Of a stretch of 64,000 nucleotides of DNA, positions 8,971-18,500 are shown piece by piece. The translations under genes and the position numbers were made by a program. The notes under the pieces are model-generated. The model was not told the origin of the DNA and did not search any database. It saw only the letters and a program-made list of their open reading frames with translations. The stretch comes from Clostridiales bacterium (GTDB taxonomy: Bacteria; Bacillota; Clostridia; Peptostreptococcales; Anaerovoracaceae): the NCBI GenBank assembly GCA_015243575.1, contig CP042469.1:4616929-4680928 (forward strand). The letters are read 5' to 3'. Numbering within the stretch: position 1 is the first letter of the stretch; each line of letters starts with the position of its first letter.

Positions 8971-11900
8971 ATGCCATTACGTAACGATATAAAGAAAGTG
9001 CTTGTGATCGGATCTGGTCCTATTATCATCGGACAGGCGGCGGAGTTTGATTATGCGGGAACGCAGGTCTGCCGTACACTGAAGGCTGACGGACTTGAAG
9101 TCGTGCTGGTCAATTCAAATCCGGCCACCATCATGACGGATAAAACCATAGCGGATAAGGTGTATATTGAGCCCCTGACGCTGCCGGTACTGAAAAAGAT
9201 TATTAAGCTTGAAAAGCCTGACAGCATTCTGTCTACCATGGGAGGGCAAACCGCACTGACGCTTTCCATGCAGCTTGCAAAGGAAGGATTTCTGGAAGAA
9301 CAGAATGTAAAGCTTCTGGGTGCTACTCCGGAAACCATCGATAAGGCGGAGGACCGGCAGCTGTTTAAGGATATGCTGGAGTCTATCGGAGAACCGGTGA
9401 TTCCTTCCAAAGTTGTAACTGACATAGACGACGCCCTTGCCTTTGCGGAAGAGATCGGATACCCTGTGATCGTTCGCCCTGCATATACCCTTGGGGGAAC
9501 TGGGGGAGGTATTGCATCCACGAAGAAGCAGCTTTTGAGAATCGGTGAAAACGGCCTGCGGCTGAGCCCCATCCATCAGATTTTGGTGGAACGCTGTGTT
9601 TCCGGCTGGAAAGAAATTGAATTTGAAATTATCAGAGACAGCAAGAACAATACCATCACCGTTTGCTCGATGGAAAACGTTGACCCGGTGGGCGTACATA
9701 CGGGAGATTCCATCGTTGTAGCACCGGCTGTTACTCTGTCTGATAAAGAATATCAGATGCTGAGAACTGCATCGATCAATATCATTCAAGCGCTAGGCGT
9801 AGAGGGCGGCTGTAACTGTCAGTTCGCTCTGAATCCAGACAACTTTGAATATGCAGTCATTGAAGTAAATCCCAGAGTATCCAGATCCTCTGCCCTGGCT
9901 TCAAAAGCCACTGGATATCCGATTGCAAAGGTGGCATCCAAGATTGCCATTGGCTATACATTGGATGAGATTCTCAATACGGTAACAGGAAAGACTTATG
10001 CTTGCTTTGAGCCGGCACTAGACTACATTGTTGTCAAATTCCCCAAATGGCCCTTTGACAAATTTGTCTACGCAAAGAGAACCCTAGGCACTCAGATGAA
10101 GGCTACCGGAGAAGTAATGGCCATCGGTACTACGTTCGAACAGGCAATGATGAAAGCGGTTCGCTGCATTGAGCTGAATCTTGATTCCCTAAACCTAAGA
10201 AAGCTGAAGGAAAAAGATACCGATACCATTGAAGAGCTTCTGCACCACTGTGACGACGAACGGATCTTTGTGGTATATGAGGCGTTGAAGCGTGGAATCT
10301 CCATTGACACAATCTTTGAGATCACAAAGATTGATCGTTGGTTTATCAATAAGCTGAACAACCTATTCAAGATGGAGCAATCCCTTTCCCAAGGAGAGCT
10401 GACGCAGGAAAAATATAAAAAGGCAAAAAAACTGGGCTTTCTTGACAAAACCATCAAGAATCTTAGCGGACAGGAACCACCGCAAAAACTGTACGCTTCC
10501 TATAAAATGGTTGACACTTGCGCCGCAGAGTTTGCTGCGGAAACCCCCTATTTCTATTCCACCTATGATGAGGAAAATGAGGCAAGAGAATTTATCGAGC
10601 AGCATAGCACCGGAAAGAAGAAGGTCATCGTATTCGGTTCGGGTCCCATCCGGATTGGACAGGGAATCGAGTTTGACTACTGCTCTGTTCACTGTGTCAC
10701 GGCACTGAAGGAAGCCGGATATGAAGCGATTATCGTGAATAATAATCCAGAGACTGTTTCCACAGACTTTGACATTTCCGACCGGCTTTATTTTGAACCC
10801 CTAACTCCCGAAGATGTGGATTCCATTCTCGAGACAGAGCAGCCATGGGGCGTGGTGGTGCAGTTCGGAGGACAGACAGCCATCAAGCTCACCAAGCATC
10901 TGAAGAATAAGGGCGTTAAAATACTGGGGACCTCAGCGGACAGCATTGATGCAGCAGAAGACAGAGAACGGTTTGATAAGCTTCTGGAGCATTGCAACAT
11001 TCCGCGGCCAAACGGCAGAATGGCCTATACCACAGAAGTAGCAGTGAAGGAAGCGCAGAAGCTGGGATATCCCGTATTGCTGAGACCGTCCTACGTTTTG
11101 GGAGGCCAGAATATGATCATCGCTCACGGAAAAAATGATGTCATAGAATATATGGATATCATTACCGCAACAGAGCTTGAGAACCCGGTGCTCATCGATA
11201 AATACCTCATGGGTACGGAAGTGGAGGTCGACGCAGTTTGTGACGGAGATGATTTCCTCATCCCTGGCATCATGGAGCATATTGAGCGGGCAGGAGTCCA
11301 CTCCGGAGACTCCATCTCCATCTATCCGCCCCAGACATTAACCCAGAAAATACGGGATACCATCGTGGAATATACCGGACGGCTTGCCAAGGAGCTCAAC
11401 GTATCGGGTCTTGTAAATATCCAGTACGTCATCTATCAGGGAGAGGTCTATGTCATCGAAGTCAATCCCAGATCATCGAGGACTGTACCGTATATCAGCA
11501 AGGTTACCAACGTTCCTATTGTTGACCTTGCAACGAAGGTGGCACTGGGTGCAAAGCTCAAGGATCTCGGTTACGGCAGCGGCGTTTGCCCTGAAGGCGA
11601 CTACGTAGCGGTCAAAGTACCGGTATTCAGTTTTCCTAAGCTTCATGACGCAGACAATCATCTCGGACCGGAGATGAAATCTACAGGAGAAGTACTTGGG
11701 ATCGATCGCGATCTGGAAACTGCCTTGTACAAAGGTCTCATTGCAGCAGGTTATGAGATGCATAAAGTTGGAAACTGCGTTCTGATTACAGTAAAGGATT
11801 CTGACAAGCCGGAAGTCGTGCCTCTTGCGCAGAAGTTTATTGATTTTGGATATAAAATCTGGGCAACGAAGGGTACGGCAGAATATCTGAGAGAACACGG

Positions 11901-12165
11901 CGTACCGTCAGAAATCGTTAATAAGCACGATGGACCATCTCCCAATACGAGTGATTTGTTTGATACTGGTGAGGTTGACTTTGTAGTGTCAACATCCACC
12001 ATCGGAAGAAAACCGGCGGTGCATTCCGTTCAGATGAGGCGAAAAGCAATCGAGAGAAACATCGCATGCCTGACCTCCATCGATACTGCCAATGCACTGG
12101 CCAATAGCCTTCTGATGAGGAAGACCTTGGAAGACTTTAACATGGTAGACATCGTAAAAATATGA
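8971..12165 (+). CDS. carB: Carbamoyl-phosphate synthase, large subunit
   Basis: CarB makes carbamoyl phosphate from bicarbonate, ammonia and two ATP. The 1064-residue protein has the usual duplicated layout: an N-terminal carboxyphosphate half (to about 400), an oligomerisation segment (about 400-545), a C-terminal carbamoyl-phosphate half (about 550-930) and a methylglyoxal-synthase-like regulatory domain (about 930-1064). GSGPIIIGQ near residue 14 and GSGPIRIGQ near 555 start the two halves. The length is normal and no frameshift is seen. It follows carA with a GAGGGAGG site and ends the arg-car cluster; no convincing T-tailed terminator follows. Confidence 0.97.
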   Translation: MPLRNDIKKVLVIGSGPIIIGQAAEFDYAGTQVCRTLKADGLEVVLVNSNPATIMTDKTIADKVYIEPLTLPVLKKIIKLEKPDSILSTMGGQTALTLSMQLAKEGFLEEQNVKLLGATPETIDKAEDRQLFKDMLESIGEPVIPSKVVTDIDDALAFAEEIGYPVIVRPAYTLGGTGGGIASTKKQLLRIGENGLRLSPIHQILVERCVSGWKEIEFEIIRDSKNNTITVCSMENVDPVGVHTGDSIVVAPAVTLSDKEYQMLRTASINIIQALGVEGGCNCQFALNPDNFEYAVIEVNPRVSRSSALASKATGYPIAKVASKIAIGYTLDEILNTVTGKTYACFEPALDYIVVKFPKWPFDKFVYAKRTLGTQMKATGEVMAIGTTFEQAMMKAVRCIELNLDSLNLRKLKEKDTDTIEELLHHCDDERIFVVYEALKRGISIDTIFEITKIDRWFINKLNNLFKMEQSLSQGELTQEKYKKAKKLGFLDKTIKNLSGQEPPQKLYASYKMVDTCAAEFAAETPYFYSTYDEENEAREFIEQHSTGKKKVIVFGSGPIRIGQGIEFDYCSVHCVTALKEAGYEAIIVNNNPETVSTDFDISDRLYFEPLTPEDVDSILETEQPWGVVVQFGGQTAIKLTKHLKNKGVKILGTSADSIDAAEDRERFDKLLEHCNIPRPNGRMAYTTEVAVKEAQKLGYPVLLRPSYVLGGQNMIIAHGKNDVIEYMDIITATELENPVLIDKYLMGTEVEVDAVCDGDDFLIPGIMEHIERAGVHSGDSISIYPPQTLTQKIRDTIVEYTGRLAKELNVSGLVNIQYVIYQGEVYVIEVNPRSSRTVPYISKVTNVPIVDLATKVALGAKLKDLGYGSGVCPEGDYVAVKVPVFSFPKLHDADNHLGPEMKSTGEVLGIDRDLETALYKGLIAAGYEMHKVGNCVLITVKDSDKPEVVPLAQKFIDFGYKIWATKGTAEYLREHGVPSEIVNKHDGPSPNTSDLFDTGEVDFVVSTSTIGRKPAVHSVQMRRKAIERNIACLTSIDTANALANSLLMRKTLEDFNMVDIVKI

Positions 12166-12245
12166 ATGTTAGCAGTGTGAGCTGTCGATTTCATCTGGCA
12201 GCTCCATTTCCATCCAAACTTTGTCTATGAAATATAAAATAAAAA

Positions 12246-12274
12246 TTGAAAATTTTACTCTTTGTAGATATAAT
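12246..12274 (+). promoter_or_regulatory. Promoter of the mreB-like gene
   Basis: TTGAAA (12246-12251), a 17-bp spacer and TATAAT (12269-12274). It leaves a ~165-base leader with an imperfect hairpin (GGCGAA near 12306, TTCGCC near 12344) that I cannot match to a known riboswitch. Confidence 0.65.
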
Positions 12275-12444
12275 ATTAAAGATAAACGTAAATGATAAGA
12301 ATATGGCGGCGAAATCGAGATTTTTAAGATTTCCGAGCATAAGTTCGCCTTAGTTCTGTTTAGCGGGACAAGCTGATATATGCAGATCTATTTCCTTATG
12401 GATTACAGAATGATTTGATACGATATATACGAGGAGGGATAATT

Positions 12445-13467
12445 TTGGGATTTACAGAAGAAGTGGGCATTGACCTTGGAACAGCAAATGTTTTAGTTTA
12501 TATAAAAGGGAAGGGCGTCGTTCTGAACGAGCCGTCCGTTGTCGCTATCAACAGAGATACCAATGAGATTCTCGCAGTGGGAGAAGAAGCAAGGCAGATG
12601 CTGGGGAGAACTCCAAGCAATATCATTGCTGTTAGACCGCTGAGAGATGGCGTGATTTCCGATTATGATGTAACGGAAAGAATGCTGAAATATTTTATTA
12701 AAAAGACCTGCGGAAGCGGCAGATTCTTCAAGCCAAGAATTATGGTTTGTGTGCCCAGTGGTGTTACTGAGGTTGAAAAGAGAGCCGTCAGAGAAGCTGC
12801 TACCCAAGCGGGAGGCAAAGCGGTCTATTTGATGGAGGAGCCTGTTGCGGCAGCCATCGGTGCAGGACTTGATATTTCTAAGCCCGACGGAGTCATGATC
12901 ATAGACATCGGCGGAGGAACGACCGATGTTGCAGTGATTTCCCTGGGAGGAATTGTAACAAGTACCTCTGTAAAGGTTGCTGGTGATAAATTCGACGAAT
13001 CGATTATTAAATATATGCGAAAAGAGCACAAGCTTTACATTGGGGAGCGTACCGCGGAAGAAATGAAAATGACCATCGGTACTGCTTATCCGAGAGAAGA
13101 AGTGGTCGTAAAGGAATGCAGAGGGCGAGACCTTGTCACGGGACTTCCGAAATCCATCGAAATCACTTCGAAGGAGATGATGGAGGCGCTGGACGAGCCT
13201 TTGCAGGTGATCTGCGAGGTTGCTCACGGCGTATTGGAGAGAACGCCGCCGGAACTTTCAGCAGACATCAGCAACAGCGGTATCGTCATCACCGGCGGAG
13301 GAGCACTCCTACACGGTATCGACAAACGGATCGAGGAACGAACAGGCATCAAGGTTACCATTGCTGAAGATCCCAAATCCTGTGTTGCCATCGGAACCGG
13401 TAAGGCCTTAAATTCCATCGATGCGATTGAAAACAATCAGATGAATAAAAGAAGGTCATACATTTAG
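12445..13467 (+). CDS. mreB: MreB/Mbl-family rod-shape protein
   Basis: This actin-like ATPase forms membrane-bound filaments that guide lateral wall synthesis. The TTG at 12445 is taken as the start because GAGGAGGG lies 6 bases upstream; it gives 340 residues starting near GIDLGTANVLVYIKGKG, the phosphate-1 loop. A second phosphate loop (DIGGGTTDVAVIS) and the adenosine motif GGGALLHGIDK are present. The sequence resembles Bacillus Mbl at least as well as MreB, so the paralogue is uncertain. No mreC, mreD or minCD follows, so it stands alone between two terminator or promoter regions, as Mbl genes often do. Confidence 0.9.
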   Translation: MGFTEEVGIDLGTANVLVYIKGKGVVLNEPSVVAINRDTNEILAVGEEARQMLGRTPSNIIAVRPLRDGVISDYDVTERMLKYFIKKTCGSGRFFKPRIMVCVPSGVTEVEKRAVREAATQAGGKAVYLMEEPVAAAIGAGLDISKPDGVMIIDIGGGTTDVAVISLGGIVTSTSVKVAGDKFDESIIKYMRKEHKLYIGERTAEEMKMTIGTAYPREEVVVKECRGRDLVTGLPKSIEITSKEMMEALDEPLQVICEVAHGVLERTPPELSADISNSGIVITGGGALLHGIDKRIEERTGIKVTIAEDPKSCVAIGTGKALNSIDAIENNQMNKRRSYI

Positions 13468-13475
13468 TAGAAAAT

Positions 13476-13502
13476 GAAAGCTCTCGCAAGAGAGCTTTTT
13501 AT
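13476..13502 (+). terminator. Intrinsic terminator after the mreB-like gene
   Basis: AAGCTCTC, loop GCAA, GAGAGCTT, then a T run, 10 bases after the stop codon. Confidence 0.9.
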
Positions 13503-13602
13503 CTTTGTGGGAATCAATCTGCAAAGGTAATCGCAAGAGCCGGAGCCGTTGGGCTCTGACGGAAGTGGCAGATGCGCTTCCCATGGTATAGGAGGAAAAA
13601 CT

Positions 13603-14742
13603 TTGGCAAAGCTGGAACTGATCGCCACCGCTACCTTTGGACTGGAAGCGGTGGTCAAAAGAGAAATTGAAAATCTAGGGTTCAAGGTTCTTAAGTCTGA
13701 AGATGCAAAAATAACCTTTTTAGGTGATGAACGGGCTGTTGTAAAATCAAACCTGTGGCTGCGGTGTGCCGACCGAGTGCTTGTTAAACTGGGCGAATTC
13801 GATGCGCTTAGTTTTGAAGAACTCTTTCAGCAGACAAAGGCTCTTCCCTGGGAAGAATGGATTCCGGAGGACGGTAAATTCACTGTTACAGGAACCTCTG
13901 TCAAATCGAAGCTGCACAGTGTTCCTGACTGTCAGGCGATTGTGAAAAAATCCATCGTAGAGAAACTGAAAGAGACGTATCACTGCCAATGGTTTGAGGA
14001 GACGGGACCGGAATTTATCATTAAGGTGACGCTTCTTAAGGATCGTGCAACCATTACGCTTGATACCAGCGGTGCAGGCCTTCACAAAAGGGGATACCGG
14101 GTTAAGGACGTGGCTGCGCCCATCAAGGAAACGCTGGCAGCAGCAATGGTCCAGCTGTCCTTTTGGAAAGAAGGAAGGCTTCTCCTTGATCCATTCTGCG
14201 GTTCCGGGACAATTCCCATTGAGGCGGCACTAATTGGGAGAAATATTGCTCCTGGCCTGAACCGAAAATTTGCGGCTGAGCAATGGCCGGCCATTCCGTC
14301 CCATCTTTGGAAAGAAGAGAGAAAGGCAGCATTTGATGCAATAAACAATGATGCTGAGATTCGCATTATCGGCTCTGACATTCTGCCTGCTGCGGTGATG
14401 GCAGCACGGGAAAATGCTATGGAAGCCGGCGTTGATGACTGCATCGATTTTCATATCCGCCCGCTGAAGGAAGTCCGGTTTGATGAAAATTATGGCATCA
14501 TGATCGCGAATCCGCCCTATGGCGAACGAATCGGAGAAAAGGATGCGATTCGGCACATCTATTCTGACTTGAAAAAGTTGTTCGAACAAAATCCCACATG
14601 GTCCCTGTACTTAGTAACCACAGATAAAGAGTTTGAAATGCTTACCTTCGGACGTCCCGCAGACAGAAGAAGGAAACTCTATAATGGCAGGCTGGAAGTC
14701 ACATATTATCAGTATTACGGAGAAAAACCCAAGAAAGCTTAA
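13603..14742 (+). CDS. THUMP-domain class I rRNA methyltransferase (RlmL/YpsC family)
   Basis: The protein belongs to the SAM-dependent RNA guanine-N2-methyltransferase group that modifies 23S rRNA. The TTG at 13603 is preceded by GGAGG (13591-13595) and gives 379 residues; an upstream in-frame start at 13549 would add 18 unlikely residues. An N-terminal ferredoxin-like/THUMP region spans about residues 1-155. The Rossmann methyltransferase domain follows with the SAM loop DPFCGSGT and the catalytic NPPYGERIG motif. The exact target base is inferred only from family. It follows the mreB-like terminator by about 100 bases containing two small hairpins of unknown meaning. Confidence 0.9.
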   Translation: MAKLELIATATFGLEAVVKREIENLGFKVLKSEDAKITFLGDERAVVKSNLWLRCADRVLVKLGEFDALSFEELFQQTKALPWEEWIPEDGKFTVTGTSVKSKLHSVPDCQAIVKKSIVEKLKETYHCQWFEETGPEFIIKVTLLKDRATITLDTSGAGLHKRGYRVKDVAAPIKETLAAAMVQLSFWKEGRLLLDPFCGSGTIPIEAALIGRNIAPGLNRKFAAEQWPAIPSHLWKEERKAAFDAINNDAEIRIIGSDILPAAVMAARENAMEAGVDDCIDFHIRPLKEVRFDENYGIMIANPPYGERIGEKDAIRHIYSDLKKLFEQNPTWSLYLVTTDKEFEMLTFGRPADRRRKLYNGRLEVTYYQYYGEKPKKA

Positions 14743-14826
14743 GGAAACGAAAATTTACGTGATCATCTGCGCATACACTCCATTTGATCAGTGCGTCCCT
14801 AATACTTGGAGATTTTTTAGGAATTA

Positions 14827-14855
14827 TTGACAGGTAGTAATGAATACCTTATATT
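14827..14855 (+). promoter_or_regulatory. Promoter of the DUF1836-argF unit
   Basis: TTGACA (14827-14832), a 17-bp spacer and TATATT (14850-14855), about 60 bases before the TTG start at 14917. Confidence 0.7.
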
Positions 14856-14916
14856 ATAGTTATATTAACTATAAGCAAAAACTCTTAAGGATAACAATCG
14901 ATGGAGGTAAAGTGTT

Positions 14917-15531
14917 TTGAGGTATGAAGAATTTATTAAAAATACGATAGACGAATTTGTAGCCAAGGGAAAAATTGATGAAGCAGCTTTTCCCGATATG
15001 GAAATTTATATGGATCAGGCGGAGACTTTTTTGAACAGGGAGCTTGCGGTCTATAAAAACAGTGAAAAAGATAAGGTCATCACAAAAACGATGATTGGAA
15101 ACTATGTGAAGCACAATATGCTGCCAAGGCCCGTCAATAAGAAATATTCCAAGGATCATTTGATTCTGCTGACCCTCATTTTCTATATGAAGGGCACCTT
15201 CCAGATGGAAGAAATCGAAAAGATTATGAAACCGCTCATTGATAATTACAATTCTGAATTTGATGATAAAATTGATATTGCTGCACTGTATAAAGGAATT
15301 CTTGAAGTGCATGAAGCCGAACAAGATGCCCTTGCAAAGAGTATCAGCAGCGTGATCAAAAATAGTAAGAACTATCTCATGGAATCCGAGGTATCAGATG
15401 ATGATATGCTGGAGCTCTTCATGCTGATCGTGAACCTTTCTCTGAAAGCAGACGCACAAAAATTCCTGGCTCATAAACTCCTTCAGGAGTATATCTTAAA
15501 ACCAAAACAGAAAAAACAGAAAGAAGGTTGA
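14917..15531 (+). CDS. DUF1836 domain protein, putative DNA-binding regulator
   Basis: The 204-residue protein matches the DUF1836 family of Firmicutes, whose members have a MerR-like N-terminal helix-turn-helix; the function is not established. The segment TKTMIGNYVKHNMLPRP near residues 57-73 is the characteristic core, followed by KYSKDHLILLTLI. No membrane segment is seen. The TTG start has GGAGG at 14903-14907. The stop lies only 4 bases before the argF ATG, so the two are almost certainly cotranscribed. Inference: it could tune argF or respond to a metabolite of the pathway, but nothing in the sequence proves that. Confidence 0.8.
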   Translation: MRYEEFIKNTIDEFVAKGKIDEAAFPDMEIYMDQAETFLNRELAVYKNSEKDKVITKTMIGNYVKHNMLPRPVNKKYSKDHLILLTLIFYMKGTFQMEEIEKIMKPLIDNYNSEFDDKIDIAALYKGILEVHEAEQDALAKSISSVIKNSKNYLMESEVSDDDMLELFMLIVNLSLKADAQKFLAHKLLQEYILKPKQKKQKEG

Positions 15532-15535
15532 AATC

Positions 15536-16522
15536 ATGGCAGTTAATTTAAAGGGAAGAAGCTTTTTAACGTTGATGGACTTTACTCCGCAGGAAATCAG
15601 GTATCTGCTGGATCTGGCCCATGATTTGAAGGCAAAAAAGAGAGCTGGAATCAGCGGTGATTTGCTAAGGGGAAAAAATATAGTCCTACTGTTTGAAAAA
15701 ACATCTACGAGAACGAGATGCTCCTTTGAAGTTGCTTGCCACGATGAAGGCGGACATGTGACCTACCTGGAATCCTCAGGGTCTCAAGTAGGCAAAAAAG
15801 AATCCATAGAAGACAGTGCTAAGGTTTTGGGCAGATTTTATGACGGAATTGAATACAGAGGGTTTGATCAAAAAACAGTCGAGGATCTTGCCAGATATTC
15901 TGGCGTTCCCGTTTGGAACGGACTCACAGACATCGATCATCCCACTCAGATCCTGGCCGATATGCTGACCATGGAAGAACATATGGCGAAACCGCTCAAT
16001 AAGGCAAAAGTCATTTTCTGCGGCGATATTAGAAACAATATGGCTTATGCATGGATGTATGGCTGTGCGAAAATGGGCGTTCATTTTGTAGCGTACGGTC
16101 CCGATGAGCTTGAGGTAGATCCAGACGTTCTTTCTGCATCCAGAAAGGTTGCGGAAGCCACCGGAAGCGTGATTGAAGTAAGCAGTGACCCGGGATGCCT
16201 AAAGGGTGCTGATGTGATCTACACCGATGTATGGGCTTCCATGGGAGAAGAGGATCAGATACCAGCCAAAGTGAAGATGCTGACCCCATTTAAGGTTACC
16301 ACGGAATTATTGGCAGCTACGGAGAATCCGGATGTTCTCTTCCTCCACTGTCTGCCTGCGTTTCATGATTTTGAAACGAAGATGGCCAAGGAATGGAAGG
16401 AGAAGGGCTTTGATATCAGAGAGGTCACAGATGAGGTGTTCCGCAGCAAGCATTCCGTTGTTTTTGACGAAGCAGAGAACAGAATGCATACAATCAAAGC
16501 CATTATGGTTGCCACTTTGTAG
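15536..16522 (+). CDS. argF: Ornithine carbamoyltransferase (probably anabolic copy)
   Basis: The enzyme joins ornithine and carbamoyl phosphate to citrulline. The 328-residue product shows the carbamoyl-phosphate loop STRTR, the HPTQ motif, the ornithine-site HCLPAFHD and a C-terminal FDEAENRMHT segment. It is translated right behind DUF1836 and ends at a terminator. A second copy at 20230 is very similar along its full length, with the same first eleven residues. Proximity to the biosynthetic cluster (3.4 kb upstream) suggests this is the anabolic copy, while the other sits with arcA and arcC. Argininosuccinate synthase and lyase are not in the window. Confidence 0.95.
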   Translation: MAVNLKGRSFLTLMDFTPQEIRYLLDLAHDLKAKKRAGISGDLLRGKNIVLLFEKTSTRTRCSFEVACHDEGGHVTYLESSGSQVGKKESIEDSAKVLGRFYDGIEYRGFDQKTVEDLARYSGVPVWNGLTDIDHPTQILADMLTMEEHMAKPLNKAKVIFCGDIRNNMAYAWMYGCAKMGVHFVAYGPDELEVDPDVLSASRKVAEATGSVIEVSSDPGCLKGADVIYTDVWASMGEEDQIPAKVKMLTPFKVTTELLAATENPDVLFLHCLPAFHDFETKMAKEWKEKGFDIREVTDEVFRSKHSVVFDEAENRMHTIKAIMVATL

Positions 16523-16591
16523 GGCCTTATATTTTCAATACCGAAAGCCGTATTTCACAAGCTGAATCGGTAATAGGAATTGCAACAAACG

Positions 16592-16653
16592 GAAAGAGAA
16601 AGATATTGGAGTGAGCTTATTCAAAGCTATTATCCAACACTTTCTCTTTTTTT
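16592..16653 (+). terminator. Intrinsic terminator after argF
   Basis: Long arms AAAGAGAAAG...TTGGA and TCCAA...CTTTCTCTTT pair around a ~25-base loop, then a T run. It lies about 70 bases after the argF stop. Confidence 0.75.
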
Positions 16654-16734
16654 ACTGGGTAGATTTCCAAAAACCATTAATCGTAAGGTGCAAAATAATT
16701 TGCGTTATGAACTTGGAGCAACGCTCATATTTTA

Positions 16735-16743
16735 CCATAAGAG
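16735..16743. repeat. Target-site duplication, left copy
   Basis: CCATAAGAG directly abuts the left end of the IS and is repeated at 18301-18309. Confidence 0.85.
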
Positions 16744-18300
16744 CTTAGTGTAAAATTAGGACGGGAAAAATAAAGGAAATAAAAAAATAAGAGTGGCCTC
16801 ATATGTTATGATGTTAATAACCACAAAAACAAATAACGGAGGCACTCTTATGAACAATAGTATAACTGAAATTGCAGAATTAATCATCAGGAGTTTTGAG
16901 GAAAACTTCGAAAAGATGTTGATGGAAAAGAAGGATATCTCCGAATTTGTAATTGAGACTAAGAAAATACTGGACCAAGTAGGAACGATTCTAGCGAAGG
17001 AAGCGCTGGAAATGATGGATTCTCTTGTGAAAGGAGATTCTCGTCGAAAGCAGAACTGGTATGTTCATGAGAAGGCTGCACCCAACACCCTTGCGACCAT
17101 ATTTGGTGAGGTTCATTATCATAGAACGTACTACAAGCATAAAACCGAAACGGAATATCGATATTTATCGGATGAACTGATGGGAATCGACTCCTACGAC
17201 AAAATGGATGTTGCCTTGAAATCCAGACTGATTGAAGAAGCGATTGATACCCCGTACGCAAGAAGTGGCAGGAAAGCTGCCGAGACACTACAGATTTCAA
17301 GCCAGAGTGTTATGAACGCCATAAGGGAACTAGGCCCGGTCAGGAATAACGAAGTGAAAATTTCAAGATCAAAAGAAACGCCTACAATTCTCTACATTGA
17401 AGCTGACGAAGATCACGTTGCGCTTCAGGCTGGCGGCTGTTCAGAACCAAAGCTTGTGTATGTGCATGAAGGCAGGACACAGGTCGGAAAAGAAAGGTGG
17501 AAACTGCAGAACCCGAGATATTTCGGTGGAATGTACAGGGAATCAGAAGAACTCTGGAACGAAGTAGCAGATTACATTGATACCGCCTATGACTATGATA
17601 AGATTGAAAAAATATATTTGTCCGGGGATGGAGCAAGCTGGATAAAGTCAGGAGCAACCATAATCAACAAAAGTATTTTCGTACTTGACCGATACCACCT
17701 GCACAAGGCGGTAAAAACAGCAGGAGCGCATATTGAAAACGCTGAGAGGGAAATATGGAGAGCCCTTAAAAGAGAAGACAAAGAATACCTAAAGGTCGTA
17801 TTTGAAACCATCCTGGATGCAGCAGAAACAGAGACAAAGGCACAATCGGTGAAAGAAGCAAAGACCTATATCATGAATCATTGGGAAAACATTAAGTATC
17901 ACTATTCCAAGGATTATTCGGGCTGCAGTGCCGAAGGGCACATTAGCCATATCTATTCAGATCGGCTCAGTTCCAGGCCGCTGGGATGGAGCCTTGAGGG
18001 AGTCGATCAGATGGCAAGACTCCGAGTCTTTGCTGAAAACGGAGGTAATCTATTCGATCTGGCGCTAAGAAAGAAACAAGAACGAATCAGAGAGACAAGA
18101 GCCATTGAACTGGACTTAAAATTATGCAGAAAAAAGATACGAAAAGTCAGTGGAGAGACAATCGATAACCTGCCTGCTCTAAATTCAGGAAAGCGCACTC
18201 AACTGGCATTAGCATTACGAGGACTCAGGGGAATTTAATACAAGGTTTTAACAATGGGGAAACTCCAGCTTTATTTTTCCCGTCCTAACTTGACGCGATC
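16744..18300 (+). mobile_element. ISLre2-family insertion sequence, intact
   Basis: The element is 1557 bp long. A 20-bp perfect inverted repeat (TTAGGACGGGAAAAATAAAG at 16756-16775, its complement at 18269-18288) extends imperfectly outward for 12 more bases on each side. Immediately outside these ends, CCATAAGAG occurs at 16735-16743 and 18301-18309: a 9-bp direct repeat, the target-duplication length expected for ISLre2. The single transposase frame is uninterrupted. The perfect repeats and duplication imply a fairly recent insertion. Confidence 0.9.
16850..18238 (+). CDS. ISLre2-family (UPF0236) transposase
   Basis: The transposase is taken from the ATG at 16850, which has a GGAGG site 7 bases upstream, giving 462 residues; an upstream in-frame start at 16793 lacks support. 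The sequence has the family pattern: an N-terminal helical part, a conserved middle with ADEDHVALQ, and SGDGASWIKSGA followed by DRYHLHKAV, which carries likely acidic active-site residues. The frame is full length with no stop or shift, so the element may still be active. It fills the IS almost completely. Confidence 0.92.
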   Translation: MNNSITEIAELIIRSFEENFEKMLMEKKDISEFVIETKKILDQVGTILAKEALEMMDSLVKGDSRRKQNWYVHEKAAPNTLATIFGEVHYHRTYYKHKTETEYRYLSDELMGIDSYDKMDVALKSRLIEEAIDTPYARSGRKAAETLQISSQSVMNAIRELGPVRNNEVKISRSKETPTILYIEADEDHVALQAGGCSEPKLVYVHEGRTQVGKERWKLQNPRYFGGMYRESEELWNEVADYIDTAYDYDKIEKIYLSGDGASWIKSGATIINKSIFVLDRYHLHKAVKTAGAHIENAEREIWRALKREDKEYLKVVFETILDAAETETKAQSVKEAKTYIMNHWENIKYHYSKDYSGCSAEGHISHIYSDRLSSRPLGWSLEGVDQMARLRVFAENGGNLFDLALRKKQERIRETRAIELDLKLCRKKIRKVSGETIDNLPALNSGKRTQLALALRGLRGI

Positions 18301-18309
18301 CCATAAGAG
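18301..18309. repeat. Target-site duplication, right copy
   Basis: CCATAAGAG directly abuts the right end of the IS and matches 16735-16743. Confidence 0.85.
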
Positions 18310-18317
18310 GGAAAACG

Positions 18318-18346
18318 TTGACAGAATGAGAGAAAAAGAATATATT
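18318..18346 (+). promoter_or_regulatory. Promoter beside the IS right end, for the MocR-like regulator
   Basis: TTGACA (18318-18323), a 17-bp spacer and TATATT (18341-18346). The -35 box begins only 18 bases from the IS end, so native upstream control sites may have been displaced. Confidence 0.6.
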
Positions 18347-18500
18347 TTACCTTGGCAAAGCACTGATCGTTTCATTGTTGCTTTCAGAGCGAAGCCAGAT
18401 GCAATCTGAGGGAACCGACTTTACTGAAACTATAATCATGTATTAAGACGAAGCATTACTCTGATACAAAAATTAGTGAAAGTAGCAGGAAGGATCACCT

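Noticed and set aside
12175-12225. Hairpin GAGCTG...CAGCTC after carB as a terminator
   Set aside because: The stem is short and no T tract follows, so I could not support a terminator call.
12280-12444. mreB leader as a c-di-GMP or other riboswitch
   Set aside because: A GGCGAA/TTCGCC stem exists, but I could not match the conserved core of any riboswitch class.
12493-13227. 244-codon minus-strand frame over the mreB-like gene
   Set aside because: Antisense shadow without ribosome site or known domain.
13504-13600. Two small hairpins before the RNA methyltransferase as a riboswitch or leader peptide
   Set aside because: Stems are only 5-6 bp, and no conserved motif or reading frame was recognised.
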